64,000 bases of DNA from JACRAV01 sp964571235 (GTDB lineage Bacteria > Zixibacteria > MSB-5A5 > GN15 > FEB-12), in contig CAZNAI010000010.1 in assembly GCA_964571235.1 (NCBI GenBank), positions 186,001-250,000 on the forward strand, written 5' to 3'. Under the pieces are notes generated by a model, which saw nothing but the letters and a program-made list of their open reading frames with translations, did not search any database and was not told the origin of the DNA. Position numbers and translations under genes: made by a program. Below, in pieces: positions 42,599 to 52,727 of this stretch (the stretch's first letter is position 1; each line of letters opens with the position of its first letter).

Positions 42599-45500
42599 TT
42601 ATCCCTTTCTCACTGGATCGTAAAGCAAATTGGGGGCGAGCCATCGCTCGACCTCACCGATTGTCATTCCTTTGCGACGAGCGTAGTCTTCCACTTGATC
42701 CTTGCCGATTTTCCCCACACCGAAATAATACGAATCTGGATGGGCAAAGTACCAGCCCGAGACAGCCGCGGTAGGTGTCATCGCGAAACTCTCGGTAAGT
42801 TTCAGTCCGATTTGCTTTTCGACATCAAGCAGTCGCCACAAAATTTCTTTTTCGGTGTGGTCGGGGCAAGCCGGATACCCTGGCGCCGGGCGAATTCCGG
42901 CGTATTCTTCTTTGAGCAGAAGCTCATGAGTCAACTTCTCATTCTTGGCATATCCCCAGAACTCAGTGCGAATGCGCTGATGGAGGCGCTCGGCAAGTGC
43001 TTCGGCCAAGCGATCGGCCAGAGCCTTGGCCATGATTGAAGTATAGTCATCGTGCTTACGTTCACACTCGGCCACAAACTCTGCAAGCCCGAAACCGGCG
43101 CACACCGCGAACGCGCCGACATAGTCAGCAATTCCGCTCGACTTGGGAGCGACAAAGTCGGCCAGGCAGGCGTTGCTCTTGCCGGCGGATTTGTCTTTCT
43201 GCTGTCGCAAATGATGAGTGACAGCCAAAATCTCGCGGCGGGAATCGTCTTGATATAATTCAATGTCATCGCCGACTGAATTGGCCGGAAAGAGCCCGAA
43301 CACCGCGCGCGCGGTCAGGCGCTTTTCGGAAATAAGTCGGTCCAACAGTTGCTTGCCGTCATCAAAAAGCTTTTGCGCCTGATCCCCAAGATGTTTGTAC
43401 TTGAGAATTTCCGGGTACCTACCCGGCAATTCCCAGGCCATAAAAAACGGAGTCCAATCAATGTAGCTGACCAGTTCATTCAACAGATAATCATCGAGAA
43501 CCGTCACGCCGCACTTTGTCGGCTTGGTCGGTGTGTAAGTCGCCCAATCTATGGCCACGCGCAATTCTCTCGCCTCATTGAGCGAAAGCAGATGTGTGAC
43601 TTCTTTGCGACCGGCATGTTCTTTTCGAACACTCTCGTACTGTTCAGCAATATGTCGCGCATACGACTCGCGTTTTTGGGGACTGAGAATATTTCCGACC
43701 ACCGCGACCGCGCGGGAGGCGTCGGGCACATGAACGGCGATCTGGTCATATTCCGGCGCAATTTTCACTGCTGTGTGGACACGCGAAGTTGTCGCGCCGC
43801 CGATCAACAACGGCAAATTGAAACGCCTGCGTTTCATCTCGTGAGCTACGTGTACCATTTCATCAAGCGACGGCGTGATCAATCCCGACAGGCCGATCAG
43901 GTCGACATTGTGCGCCTTGGCCGAATCGAGAATCTTCTCGGCCGGTACCATTACGCCAAGATCAATCACCTCGTAATTGTTGCACCCGAGCACCACACCG
44001 ACAATGTTCTTGCCTATGTCGTGCACATCGCCTTTGACTGTCGCCAAAAGAACTTTGCCGTTTGAATTTGACGCACCTGCGCTTTTTCGCTCTTCCAGAT
44101 ACGGTGTCAACACTGCTACCGCCTGTTTCATGACCCGAGCGCTTTTCACTACTTGCGGCAGAAACATTTTTCCCGAGCCAAAGAGATCACCTACAGTATT
44201 CATCCCGGACATAAGTGGGCCTTCGATAACATGTAGTGGCTCGCCGTGTTGGTTAAATGCCTCCATCGTGTCCGCTTCGATAAATTCGTTAATCCCGTGA
44301 ACTAACGAATACGACAGCCGCTCGTCGATAGGGAGTGATCGCCAGACCGACTCTTCTTTGGCCCGCGAGGCGCTGGCCGTTTTTTGTGTCGCTAACTCCA
44401 CAAGTCTCGAAGTCGCTCCGGTTGATCTGTCGAAAATGACGTCTTCGAGAACCGTTCGGATCTCAATGGGCACATCTTCGTATACCGGCAGTTGACCGGC
44501 ATTGACAATCCCCATATCCATCCCGGCCTTAATCGCGTGATACAGAAAGACTGCGTGCATCATTTCGCGCAAAGCGGAATTGCCACGTATCGCGAACGAC
44601 AAATTGCTCACCCCTCCGCTGACCAGACAACCGGGCAATGTGCGCTTGATAATCCGGCAGGCCTCGATATAGTCGATAGCATACCGGTTGTGTTCGTCCA
44701 TCCCGGTCGCGATGGCAAAAATGTTCGGGTCGAATATGATGTCGGTGGCGGGAAAGCCGATATCGATTGTCAGGATCTTGTACGACCGCCGGCAGATTTC
44801 GACCTTTCGGGCCTGAGTGTCGGCCTGACCATTCTCGTCAAAAGCCATCACGACCGTAGCCGCGCCGAATTGTCGGATCAGCCGCGCTCGTCGCCTGAAC
44901 TCCTCTTCACCGTCTTTGAGACTGATAGAGTTCACGACCCCTTTTCCTTGAATGCACTTAAGACCGGCTGAGAGTACATCCCATCGGGAAGAATCAATCA
45001 TGATCGGTACCCGGCTGATTTCCGGATCAGAGGCGATCATCTGCAGGAAGGTGGTCATAGCGGCGACCGAGTCGAGCATCCCCTCATCCATGTTGACATC
45101 GATCATCTGTGCGCCGTTTTGCACTTGCTGGCGGGCGATAGCAAGGCCTTCTTCAAATCTCCCTTCCCTGATCAACCCTGCAAACTTCGCCGAACCGGCG
45201 ACATTAGTTCGCTCGCCGACATTGACAAAGAGCAGATCGGGATGAAAAGTCAGCGGCTCAAGTCCGGCCAATCGCGGATAATCCGGAACCTGCGGAATCT
45301 TGCGCGGTGGTATCCCGGCCACCGCCGCTGAAATCGCTCTGATATGATCTGGGGTAGTGCCGCAACAGCCTCCGACAATATTGACCAGCCCGGCCCGAGC
45401 AAACTCACCAATCTGTGCGGCCATATATTCCGGCGTGTCATCGTATTCGCCGAATTGATTGGGAAGGCCGGCATTCGGGTAGACCGAGACAAACGTCTGC

Positions 45501-46294
45501 GCCATAGCAGAGATTGTCTCCAAATGCGGACGGAGCGCCTCTGCCCCGAGAGCACAGTTCCACCCGACACAGAGCGGCTCAGCGTGGGCCACCGAAATCC
45601 AAAAAGCCTCGGGCGTCTGTCCTGAAAGCGTTCTCCCGCTGGCATCGGTGATCGTGCCGGAAATCCAAATCGGCAGATCCACTTGGCGTTCTTCAAAAAG
45701 ACGGCGTATCGCAAACAGCGCCGCTTTGGCGTTGAGAGTATCGAAGATCGTCTCGACAAGGAGAATGTCGGCGCCGCCATCGATGAGCCCCTCGGCCTGT
45801 GTCCTATAAGCGGCCGCCAATTCATCAAATGAAATATTTCGGAACCCCGGACGGTTCACATCCGGTGATAGCGAGCAGGTCCGGTTGGTTGGACCGAGCG
45901 CTCCGGCAACAAATCTCGGTTTGTCAGGATGAGACTTCGTAAATTCGTCGGCCGCCGTTCGGGCAAGCCGGGCGGCGGCAAAGTTGATATCATACACTGC
46001 CGATTCGGTCCCGTAGTCGGACTGGCTGATCGCGGTGCCGTTGAAACTATTGGTTTCGATGATATCCGCGCCGGCCGAAAGATAGGCGCGATGAATAGCC
46101 GCGATGACATCCGGACGGGTCAGACAGAGAAGATCGTTGTTTCCCTTGAGGTCTTTGTGATGGCCGGCAAACCGCTCCCCTCGGAAATCAGACTCAGTCA
46201 GCTTGTACGCTTGAATCATCGTCCCCATCGCTCCGTCGAGCACGAGGATGCGTTTTTCCAGTAACTTTTGCAGACGTCCGGCTAATGCGGTCAC
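42599..46294 (-). CDS. metH: Cobalamin-dependent methionine synthase
   Basis: 1231 aa, complete four-module enzyme. Homocysteine domain at about 1-325 with zinc cysteines in GWNCALG and GGCCGTTPDHI; pterin domain at about 345-610 (FVNVGERTNVAGS); B12 domain with the cobalt-ligand motif DVHDIGKN near 755; AdoMet activation domain from about 900 (RPAPGYPACPDH). It moves the methyl group of methyl-THF to homocysteine via cobalamin, and the C-terminal module reactivates oxidised cobalamin. It begins with GTG 46294. No SAM or cobalamin riboswitch is recognisable upstream. First gene of the metH-metF operon. Confidence 0.96.
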   Translation of the reverse strand: MTALAGRLQKLLEKRILVLDGAMGTMIQAYKLTESDFRGERFAGHHKDLKGNNDLLCLTRPDVIAAIHRAYLSAGADIIETNSFNGTAISQSDYGTESAVYDINFAAARLARTAADEFTKSHPDKPRFVAGALGPTNRTCSLSPDVNRPGFRNISFDELAAAYRTQAEGLIDGGADILLVETIFDTLNAKAALFAIRRLFEERQVDLPIWISGTITDASGRTLSGQTPEAFWISVAHAEPLCVGWNCALGAEALRPHLETISAMAQTFVSVYPNAGLPNQFGEYDDTPEYMAAQIGEFARAGLVNIVGGCCGTTPDHIRAISAAVAGIPPRKIPQVPDYPRLAGLEPLTFHPDLLFVNVGERTNVAGSAKFAGLIREGRFEEGLAIARQQVQNGAQMIDVNMDEGMLDSVAAMTTFLQMIASDPEISRVPIMIDSSRWDVLSAGLKCIQGKGVVNSISLKDGEEEFRRRARLIRQFGAATVVMAFDENGQADTQARKVEICRRSYKILTIDIGFPATDIIFDPNIFAIATGMDEHNRYAIDYIEACRIIKRTLPGCLVSGGVSNLSFAIRGNSALREMMHAVFLYHAIKAGMDMGIVNAGQLPVYEDVPIEIRTVLEDVIFDRSTGATSRLVELATQKTASASRAKEESVWRSLPIDERLSYSLVHGINEFIEADTMEAFNQHGEPLHVIEGPLMSGMNTVGDLFGSGKMFLPQVVKSARVMKQAVAVLTPYLEERKSAGASNSNGKVLLATVKGDVHDIGKNIVGVVLGCNNYEVIDLGVMVPAEKILDSAKAHNVDLIGLSGLITPSLDEMVHVAHEMKRRRFNLPLLIGGATTSRVHTAVKIAPEYDQIAVHVPDASRAVAVVGNILSPQKRESYARHIAEQYESVRKEHAGRKEVTHLLSLNEARELRVAIDWATYTPTKPTKCGVTVLDDYLLNELVSYIDWTPFFMAWELPGRYPEILKYKHLGDQAQKLFDDGKQLLDRLISEKRLTARAVFGLFPANSVGDDIELYQDDSRREILAVTHHLRQQKDKSAGKSNACLADFVAPKSSGIADYVGAFAVCAGFGLAEFVAECERKHDDYTSIMAKALADRLAEALAERLHQRIRTEFWGYAKNEKLTHELLLKEEYAGIRPAPGYPACPDHTEKEILWRLLDVEKQIGLKLTESFAMTPTAAVSGWYFAHPDSYYFGVGKIGKDQVEDYARRKGMTIGEVERWLAPNLLYDPVRKG

Positions 46295-46344
46295 TTTTCC
46301 CTGTTTCCGCCGAGGGGGCGATCATCGACTAATCTCGGCGTTGT

Positions 46345-46374
46345 TATAAAGCGATCTTTTAGCGGCAATGTCAA
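46345..46374 (-). promoter_or_regulatory. Probable metH promoter
   Basis: TTGACA (46369-46374), 18-bp spacer, TTTATA (46345-46350) on the minus strand, about 50 nt before GTG 46294. The rest of the 165-nt gap holds no feature I can name. Confidence 0.5.
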
Positions 46375-46459
46375 TGAGTTGATAGACGCCTGCCGCTTGG
46401 CCCGGCGCCGGTGCTTGTTTTCAGGAGTGACAGTCTTGGTCGGGTATTGGCGTATTGAC

Positions 46460-49111
46460 TCAGCCGACTGTCTCGACCGGCGCACTACTGGCCACGTCAA
46501 CCTGTGACAAGTTGGTTGGGCTCTGGCTGGTCAAGAGCGACTGAATTGCTTCTCCGAGCACAGACGATTTTGCAGGTTTCCTCACTGGGAAGACTGGTGC
46601 GGCTGATGGCATGAATTCAGAATCGGACTTTTCCATCCGATCCACCAGACAAACAACCGGCTTTACCATCCCATCGGCTCGAAGTGTCTTTAGGCTGGAC
46701 TCGATATCAGAGGATTTCTCGGCAGGAAGATCCAGGATGGCCACGTCAAACGAGTGTTCAAGCATGGTTCGCTCCAACACATCAATTGGAACCGTAGAAT
46801 GGGTAAGTCCCAGCGACTCGAGCATGAGCGCGGTCAATTCTTGTACCTCTGGATCGCTGGTTATAATGACCGCGTGCTTCCCTTTCAAATCTATGGTCGG
46901 GGCAGACTCCTTGCGATCATCGAGTGTTTGAACATACGGGAAGTACAGATAGAACTCCGTACCTTTTCCGACCTCGGAAATGACGTCGTAGTATCCGCCG
47001 TGGTCCTTCATGACACCGTACACGACCGCCAGCCCAAGGCCGCTACCACTGGCTCCCATTTTCTTTTTCGAGAAGTACGGTTCAAATATCTTGCTGAGAT
47101 CCTCCGGCGAAATCCCCATACCGGTATCGACAACTCTTACAGCGATATATTCACCGGCCACTATAGATTCAAAGCCGCTGTGAAGACTCGTGAGGCAACA
47201 CTGGAACGTACTGAGCGAAACCGATCCGCCCGGAGAGGTGGCCTCAAGCGCGTTTGTGATGACGTTCATAAACACTTTGGCCAGGTGGGCGCCCGAACCG
47301 GTAATTGCACCAAGACTGTTGTCGAGATTGGCCGTGAATGCCACCCCCGGATTACGGTTCAGCGCCCTCGCAAAACCCGGTGAGTCGACATAGTCCCGCA
47401 AGACGTCATTGACCGAAGTCGGTTTCATCTGATACCTTCCACGCCGCGCCATCGTTAGAAGGTCACTGATGACATCTGCGGCTTGCTCGGCCGCTTTCTC
47501 AATCTTTTCCACCCACTTGCGGACGGGGCTATCGGGCGGCAGTTTGCGCAGAATCATCTCCGGGTATCCGACTAGTGGACTGAGCATGTTGTTCAGGTCG
47601 TGGGCAACCCCGCCGGCCAACAGCCCGATGGCCTCCATTTTCGACGCACGATTGAGCCGCTCCTCCATCTTTTCATTTTCTGCCGCAAGCCGCCGCTCAT
47701 CGGTCACATCTCGAAAAACCCCAAAGGTCCCGATAAAGTGACTGCCGTCGATCATACGCGGCCGGGCAGTCAGAGCAATCAATCGTTTTTCGCCCGTTGG
47801 ACGTGTGATTTCCAGTTCGTAAGCCGCCGCTTGTCCTTGCTCGCGATTGACTGTTTGTGCCTCACACTTTGCAAATTCCTCGATGCTTAAGAATTCGCGC
47901 AATGTCCTCCCGCGAAGCGAATCCTCCGGGACGCCGAATATCTGGTGAGCGGTACGATTGGCAAAGACGAATCGTTCGTCCGCATCAACCAAACCGATAC
48001 CAACATCGATGCTCTCATGGAGTTCACGATACAATTGCCGGCTCTCTTCAAGATTTGCTCTGGCAAACTCAAGTTTGGTAGTATCGACAACGGTTGACAG
48101 CATCAATTCTCGCCCGCCGAACTTGAAATACCGAACATGCACTTCAACCGGATACACTTCTCCAGTTTTGCGCCGATGATTACTCTGTACAACGCGATGG
48201 CGGTCATGCTTAATTGAATCCCAGAGCGCACTCCACTTGTGTTCTTCCCGCGTAGGAGCAATATCCCAGAGGTGCATGTCCAGCAGTTCCTCGCGCGAGT
48301 ATCCTGTTTGAGCACAGGCCGCCTCGTTGACATAAACAAATCGCCCTGAGTTGTCCAAAATCTCTACTGCGTCGGACACATGTTCTATCGTAGTTTTATC
48401 AAGCGCGAGTTGCGCATTAGTTTCTTCTATTTGGCGGCGAGCCAAGATCAGCCTTCGAATCAGTCGGGCACGGTGCGCCCGATGGCGTCGATTCTCGTGA
48501 GTTCCGGCGAAATACAGGTGCACAAGCAGGAATAACGAACAAATCGACGCCGCCAGAATGAGCCATGAATAGGTGGATGCACGGTGCTGGGCGATTGCCT
48601 GAAACTTATAGAGCATTCGCTCCAGTTCTCTAATGTCCTCCATCACTTCCCACCCAGCCGCCGCCATCTTCGCAGGCTCGTCCCTGAGTGATGGAACCAC
48701 AAAGCCATCAACATCAGCTTGAATTTCGGCAAGAAGCATATCGACGGGCCGGAGGAACTCAGTGCCGTTAAGGGCGCCTGAAAACGTAAGTCCGTGATGA
48801 ATTTCTCCCACAAGAGCTATCGCGTCGAGTATCTGTGCGTTGCGGCGGCTCTCCGCCTGAGGGTCCGCTGAATTATTGTTCGTAGATTCGGGCTGGATTG
48901 CCGACTCAAGCAGGGCTTCAAGCTGATGGATGGTGTTCATCGGGATGGTGATCGCCGACGCTTTTTCGGCAAAGGAGCGGCTTTGTAAGCTGAAAACACC
49001 GATGGTCAGGATGAGAACCGCAAGCGCTATGACTCCGGCCATCCGAACATGTCTTTTTTTCTGTACTGCGAGCATTTCGTTTGCGTCTGTCATCACTTCG
49101 CTTAAACTCAA
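46460..49111 (-). CDS. PAS-domain hybrid sensor histidine kinase with degenerate receiver
   Basis: 883 aa. Two membrane helices (about 25-44 and 190-210) frame a periplasmic domain of some 145 residues. Two PAS domains follow (from about 245 and 370, NSGRFVYVNEAACAQTGYSREEL and DERFVFANRTAHQIFG), then HisKA with His near 502 (GGVAHDLNNMLSPL) and a HATPase (GMGISPEDL, GSGLGLAVV). The C-terminal 120 residues are receiver-like: the phosphoacceptor Asp (AILDLP) and Lys (RKPAKS) are kept, but the first acidic pair reads TSD. It may not be phosphorylated. No response regulator is adjacent. The upstream gene is the cbb3 operon's last one, 125 nt away. Confidence 0.85.
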   Translation of the reverse strand: MSLSEVMTDANEMLAVQKKRHVRMAGVIALAVLILTIGVFSLQSRSFAEKASAITIPMNTIHQLEALLESAIQPESTNNNSADPQAESRRNAQILDAIALVGEIHHGLTFSGALNGTEFLRPVDMLLAEIQADVDGFVVPSLRDEPAKMAAAGWEVMEDIRELERMLYKFQAIAQHRASTYSWLILAASICSLFLLVHLYFAGTHENRRHRAHRARLIRRLILARRQIEETNAQLALDKTTIEHVSDAVEILDNSGRFVYVNEAACAQTGYSREELLDMHLWDIAPTREEHKWSALWDSIKHDRHRVVQSNHRRKTGEVYPVEVHVRYFKFGGRELMLSTVVDTTKLEFARANLEESRQLYRELHESIDVGIGLVDADERFVFANRTAHQIFGVPEDSLRGRTLREFLSIEEFAKCEAQTVNREQGQAAAYELEITRPTGEKRLIALTARPRMIDGSHFIGTFGVFRDVTDERRLAAENEKMEERLNRASKMEAIGLLAGGVAHDLNNMLSPLVGYPEMILRKLPPDSPVRKWVEKIEKAAEQAADVISDLLTMARRGRYQMKPTSVNDVLRDYVDSPGFARALNRNPGVAFTANLDNSLGAITGSGAHLAKVFMNVITNALEATSPGGSVSLSTFQCCLTSLHSGFESIVAGEYIAVRVVDTGMGISPEDLSKIFEPYFSKKKMGASGSGLGLAVVYGVMKDHGGYYDVISEVGKGTEFYLYFPYVQTLDDRKESAPTIDLKGKHAVIITSDPEVQELTALMLESLGLTHSTVPIDVLERTMLEHSFDVAILDLPAEKSSDIESSLKTLRADGMVKPVVCLVDRMEKSDSEFMPSAAPVFPVRKPAKSSVLGEAIQSLLTSQSPTNLSQVDVASSAPVETVG

Positions 49112-49236
49112 GCTCTACAACAAACTCCAGCCACAGTAAATATCTGGGTCAGTCGTGAAGCAGAGAGTTCTTGTCCCTGTTTTCGGCAATTGAACCAAAT
49201 GCTTTAGATGATCTGGATGCCCCCAAACGGGGTGAT

Positions 49237-49962
49237 CTACTTACAACAGTCGTGAACCGTGCCAGATGAAAGCGTCGTAGGCGGCGAAGAAAGGCGAGGA
49301 CTCAGGTATGGTATGCCAAGCGACATCCCCCTGAGCATAAGCAAGAGCGCCATTGCGACCGCGACCGCCGGGCCTGCTTTGAGAAGTCGGGCACGAAACG
49401 ATGATCGAATGAATCCTGCGAAAATCGCCGTTATCAACAGCGCAGGCACTGTCCCCAGACCAAACAGCACCATATACAGCGACGCCGACCCGACCGATCC
49501 GGTGGTCGTGGCCGCCGCCAGACCGATGTATAAGAATCCGCAGGGCAAGAACCCGTTGAGAATTCCGATGCCAAACTGCGAAAGATAGGTTTTCCGATTC
49601 AGCAGTCGGCTCCACCATTGCCTGCCGATCGCCGCGAACTTAGTGAGTGGATTGAGTAGCCCGATGCGCTGGGCAAAGTGTGAGGGCAATAGTATTGCCA
49701 GGAGAATCACCGCTCCAACTATGATCGTCAGCCATTTTTGGTAACCGGCCATCGAAACAAAGCGCCCGATAAGCCCGCAGACTGCCCCCATGGCCGCATA
49801 GGTGACTACTCTTCCAAGGTTGTAGACGAGCCGGGACATGAGAAAACTCATCTTTGACGATCCCACCTGTGGCAAACAAAGCACGATCGGCCCGCACATG
49901 CCTACACAATGCAAACTCCCAAGGAATCCCAGAGCCAATGCTGATAGAATGATGGGTGTCAT
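49237..49962 (-). CDS. SafE/TauE-like membrane protein of the cbb3 operon
   Basis: 241 aa with about six membrane helices. The opening GFLGSLHCVGMCGPI and the second half GFLPCGFLYIGLAAA are typical of the sulfite exporter TauE/SafE (DsbD_2-like) proteins that accompany ccoGHIS genes. The Cys and His in GSLHCVGMCG and a VHDCCK tail could bind copper. In this setting a copper-handling role in oxidase assembly is the usual proposal, not sulfite export. It starts 6 nt after ccoH and ends the operon. The C4 hairpin downstream is too weak to call a terminator. Confidence 0.75.
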   Translation of the reverse strand: MTPIILSALALGFLGSLHCVGMCGPIVLCLPQVGSSKMSFLMSRLVYNLGRVVTYAAMGAVCGLIGRFVSMAGYQKWLTIIVGAVILLAILLPSHFAQRIGLLNPLTKFAAIGRQWWSRLLNRKTYLSQFGIGILNGFLPCGFLYIGLAAATTTGSVGSASLYMVLFGLGTVPALLITAIFAGFIRSSFRARLLKAGPAVAVAMALLLMLRGMSLGIPYLSPRLSSPPTTLSSGTVHDCCK

Positions 49963-49968
49963 TTTTCA

Positions 49969-50439
49969 CTACTCCAGTAGCAGTTCCCGCTCCTGATAGT
50001 ATTCTTTACCGGCCACTACCCACAGGAGTTTTGTGCGGTACATTCCTTTGGCGAGACGGTCCGGCTTAATCCGCTGGGTAAAATCCTCTCCCAAGTGCAA
50101 CGGTACGACAAAATCGAGGCTCGCCGCCGACGGTCGGAATAGTGTGACTGTCCCCGATATGTCGCCCGGAGAACCGCCTTGGGGAAAACGTAGTAGCAAT
50201 TCATCAGTCGCAGACTCAACGGTGATTGTCGGCTGAATCTCAAGCGAGTCGGCCCGTTTGATTCGTTCAATCTGGCGTTCGTAGTCAACTCCCCGCGCGT
50301 AGTAATCTCTGTCTACAAGATCGAAATGCTGGAGCGAGGCATAGGCGACAATTCCGAGCATGAATATCACAAAGCCGCCGTACAGCGCTACAATCCCCCA
50401 CCCCCAGTGAAATCTTTTCTTATCAGGCGTGCTTCTCAT
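49969..50439 (-). CDS. ccoH: cbb3 oxidase assembly protein CcoH (FixH)
   Basis: 156 aa. A single N-terminal membrane helix (WGWGIVALYGGFVIFMLGIVAYA) and the FixH motif LVDRDYYARGVDYERQIERI are followed by a periplasmic beta domain. FixH supports stable assembly of the cbb3 complex, probably with the copper ATPase CcoI. It overlaps ccoG by 4 nt and precedes the SafE-like gene. Confidence 0.88.
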   Translation of the reverse strand: MRSTPDKKRFHWGWGIVALYGGFVIFMLGIVAYASLQHFDLVDRDYYARGVDYERQIERIKRADSLEIQPTITVESATDELLLRFPQGGSPGDISGTVTLFRPSAASLDFVVPLHLGEDFTQRIKPDRLAKGMYRTKLLWVVAGKEYYQERELLLE

Positions 50440-51845
50440 TTGTCCCTCAGCGGCTCCGGACCGACAAACGTTGTCCGGACTTTCTGGATGATTTTCCCTC
50501 CACTGGAAACATCGATTTCAGCCAGCGAGTTGGAAGTGAAGAGATTTTGTTTCGGCACCGCAACCGAGATGACTGTCTGCACCTGCCCCTGCGGCGGAAG
50601 ATTAAGCGGCGGTCCGACCACCGCAATCACACCTTTCGGAGAGACAAGCGACAGGTCAAGCGACATCGCCTGACCGGTCTTATTGGTGACCTTCACCGAA
50701 TAGATATTTCTGACAGTGCCGTCCGCCAACTCTTCAAACATCGATCCGGTGGTACGAAGGATTGTCGCTTCGACCGGCGTGCGCAGAAAGAGCAGAGTGC
50801 AAGTAGCAACGACCAGCAGAGCCAGCACCGCGGTGTACATTTTCATGCGCGGCGTGAACGACATCCCGGCCTTATGAGCGATCTGTTTGAACGAAGCATA
50901 ACGGATCAGCCCGCGGGGGAGTTTCATCCGGTCCATCACTTTGTCGCAGGCATCGATACAGGCAGTACAATTGACACACTCAAGCTGGGTCCCGTTGCGG
51001 ATATCGATACCGGTCGGGCAGACCCGCACACAGGCGCCGCAATCGATGCAATCCCCCTGCCCCTCCGGTCGGCCACCCCGCGGCCAGGCGCCGCGCTTTT
51101 CGCCACGCCCAAAATCATAGGCAATCACAATGCTGTTTTGATCCAGCAGTACCGACTGGAGTCGCCCGTAGGGACAAACCAGCGTGCAGGCCTGTTCACG
51201 AAAACGGGCAAAGACGCCGTAGAAGATCAGCGAAAAAATCACCATGGTGACAAAACCGGCCAGATGTTCGGTCGGCGGCGACGTCACAATATCAAACAGC
51301 GCCTCCATCCCGATGAAATACGCCAGAAAAGTATTTCCCACGATAAACGACAGCGCGTAAAAGATTGTGTGTTTGGCGGTCTTCTTGAAAAATTTCGTCG
51401 CCGACATCGGCGCATGATCCAACTCGCGCTGACGCGCCCCGGTTCCTTCAATCAAAAATTCAATTTTGCGAAAGACCATTTCCATGAACACCGTTTGCGG
51501 ACAGACCCAGCCGCAGAAGAGTCGACCGAAGGCGGCAGTAAACAACACAATGAACACAACCAACGAGATAGTACCCAAAACAAACAGATACATATCCTGC
51601 GGCCAGAATATCTGACCAAACAGGAAGAACCGTCGGTGAATAACGTCAAACAGCAGAAACGGGTTGCCGCTTATCTTGATAAAAGGTGCGCCGAATAGAA
51701 ATGCGAGCAGGAAAACCGCTACAATTGACCGAGCCGTATGAAAACGACCCTGCGGTTTGGCCGGATAGACCCAAATGCGTCTTCCCCGCTTATCGATAGT
51801 GGCCAGCGAATCGCGAAACGACTCACCGCTTTGGGTCGTAGTCAC
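50436..51845 (-). CDS. ccoG: cbb3 oxidase accessory protein CcoG (FixG/RdxA)
   Basis: 469 aa. Several membrane helices, then two [4Fe-4S] sites: CIDCGACVRVCPTGID and CVNCTACIDACDKVMD. The family motifs FGRLFCGWVCPQTVFMEMVFRK and EQACTLVCPYGRLQS are intact, and an immunoglobulin-like C-terminal domain ends the protein. CcoG is a membrane iron-sulfur protein linked to copper reduction during cbb3 assembly. It lies 8 nt after ccoP. Confidence 0.93.
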   Translation of the reverse strand: MTTTQSGESFRDSLATIDKRGRRIWVYPAKPQGRFHTARSIVAVFLLAFLFGAPFIKISGNPFLLFDVIHRRFFLFGQIFWPQDMYLFVLGTISLVVFIVLFTAAFGRLFCGWVCPQTVFMEMVFRKIEFLIEGTGARQRELDHAPMSATKFFKKTAKHTIFYALSFIVGNTFLAYFIGMEALFDIVTSPPTEHLAGFVTMVIFSLIFYGVFARFREQACTLVCPYGRLQSVLLDQNSIVIAYDFGRGEKRGAWPRGGRPEGQGDCIDCGACVRVCPTGIDIRNGTQLECVNCTACIDACDKVMDRMKLPRGLIRYASFKQIAHKAGMSFTPRMKMYTAVLALLVVATCTLLFLRTPVEATILRTTGSMFEELADGTVRNIYSVKVTNKTGQAMSLDLSLVSPKGVIAVVGPPLNLPPQGQVQTVISVAVPKQNLFTSNSLAEIDVSSGGKIIQKVRTTFVGPEPLRDK

Positions 51846-51853
51846 ACAATCCC

Positions 51854-52525
51854 CTATTGTTTCACTAAGTCACCCTGTGGCGGCTTGGGATTGGGCGGGT
51901 TGGTACCGTGCAAAGTCAGCACAAAGCTGGAGACTTCAAGGATTTGTTGGGGTGTCAGTTCCGATCGCCAGGCGAGCATTCCTTTGGCCGGGTATCCATA
52001 CTTGACGGTCTTGGTGACGTTGGTCATTCCCGCGCCGTGGAGCCAATAATCGTCGGTCAAGTTCGGACCGATATTCCCCTGCCCGAGCGTATTGTGACAA
52101 TTGGCGCACTTGCTTGCGAAGATCACCTTGCCCGACTCTATGTTCGAAGGCTCGGCCAGCGCAACATAGGTGACCGTATCCGATTCGCGCGTTTCTTCAC
52201 GAAATCCCGCCAGGGAACGCTTCTGTACCTTGCCTGCAAGTGACTGGTCCCGCATTGGGTCATAATACGGCGCGTGATACATCGGCACCACGCCAAATAC
52301 CTTTTCGTTTCTGCTCTCGGCCCGCACATAATCGGGATCGAGTTCGCGACGGTACTCGTCGGCGCTTAAGTACCCGATTCCCACCACATGGTAGAACACG
52401 AAGTACAAGACACCCCAGATAATCGTCAGGTAGAACAGCCACAGCCACCAGCGGGGGAGGTCGTTGTCGAATTCCTGAATACCGTCGTAGTTATGGTGCA
52501 GTAATTTGTCGTTGGCGTCACTCAT
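51854..52525 (-). CDS. ccoP: cbb3 oxidase subunit CcoP with a single heme site
   Basis: 223 aa. The CcoP opening is present (HNYDGIQEFDNDLPRWWLWLF, one N-terminal membrane helix). Only one CxxCH is found (CANCH near residue 142, distal Met in KGMLAW). Typical proteobacterial CcoP has two hemes and about 290-310 residues, so this is a shortened mono-heme form. It overlaps ccoQ by 8 nt. It passes electrons from soluble cytochromes toward CcoO/CcoN. Confidence 0.9.
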   Translation of the reverse strand: MSDANDKLLHHNYDGIQEFDNDLPRWWLWLFYLTIIWGVLYFVFYHVVGIGYLSADEYRRELDPDYVRAESRNEKVFGVVPMYHAPYYDPMRDQSLAGKVQKRSLAGFREETRESDTVTYVALAEPSNIESGKVIFASKCANCHNTLGQGNIGPNLTDDYWLHGAGMTNVTKTVKYGYPAKGMLAWRSELTPQQILEVSSFVLTLHGTNPPNPKPPQGDLVKQ

Positions 52526-52709
52526 CTTTAGTTTCTCCCGTGGCTCCAGTGGCCTGTTCGAATGGTAAATTCTGGAGCGTGTCGACCTCGCGACGGTCCA
52601 TGCGGATCACTCTGATGACAATCAGGATGAAGGCGGCGACAAAAAACATCAGCCCAAGGACCGAGTAGAGTCGGTTATCAAGTATATGACTCAAGGAATC
52701 AGCGTGCAT
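52518..52709 (-). CDS. ccoQ: cbb3 oxidase small subunit CcoQ
   Basis: 63 aa with one membrane helix (LYSVLGLMFFVAAFILIVIRVI) and a charged cytosolic tail, the size and layout of CcoQ/FixQ. Placed between ccoNO and ccoP as in other cbb3 operons. It stabilises the complex. Confidence 0.8.
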   Translation of the reverse strand: MHADSLSHILDNRLYSVLGLMFFVAAFILIVIRVIRMDRREVDTLQNLPFEQATGATGETKDE

Positions 52710-52727
52710 ATGATTCTCTTTTCTCTC

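Noticed and set aside
46295..46459. SAM or cobalamin riboswitch ahead of metH
   Set aside because: No conserved core of either class is visible in the 165-nt gap; only an ordinary promoter is seen.
50547..51698. 383-residue plus-strand ORF
   Set aside because: Antisense to ccoG, whose motifs are complete; no domain of its own.
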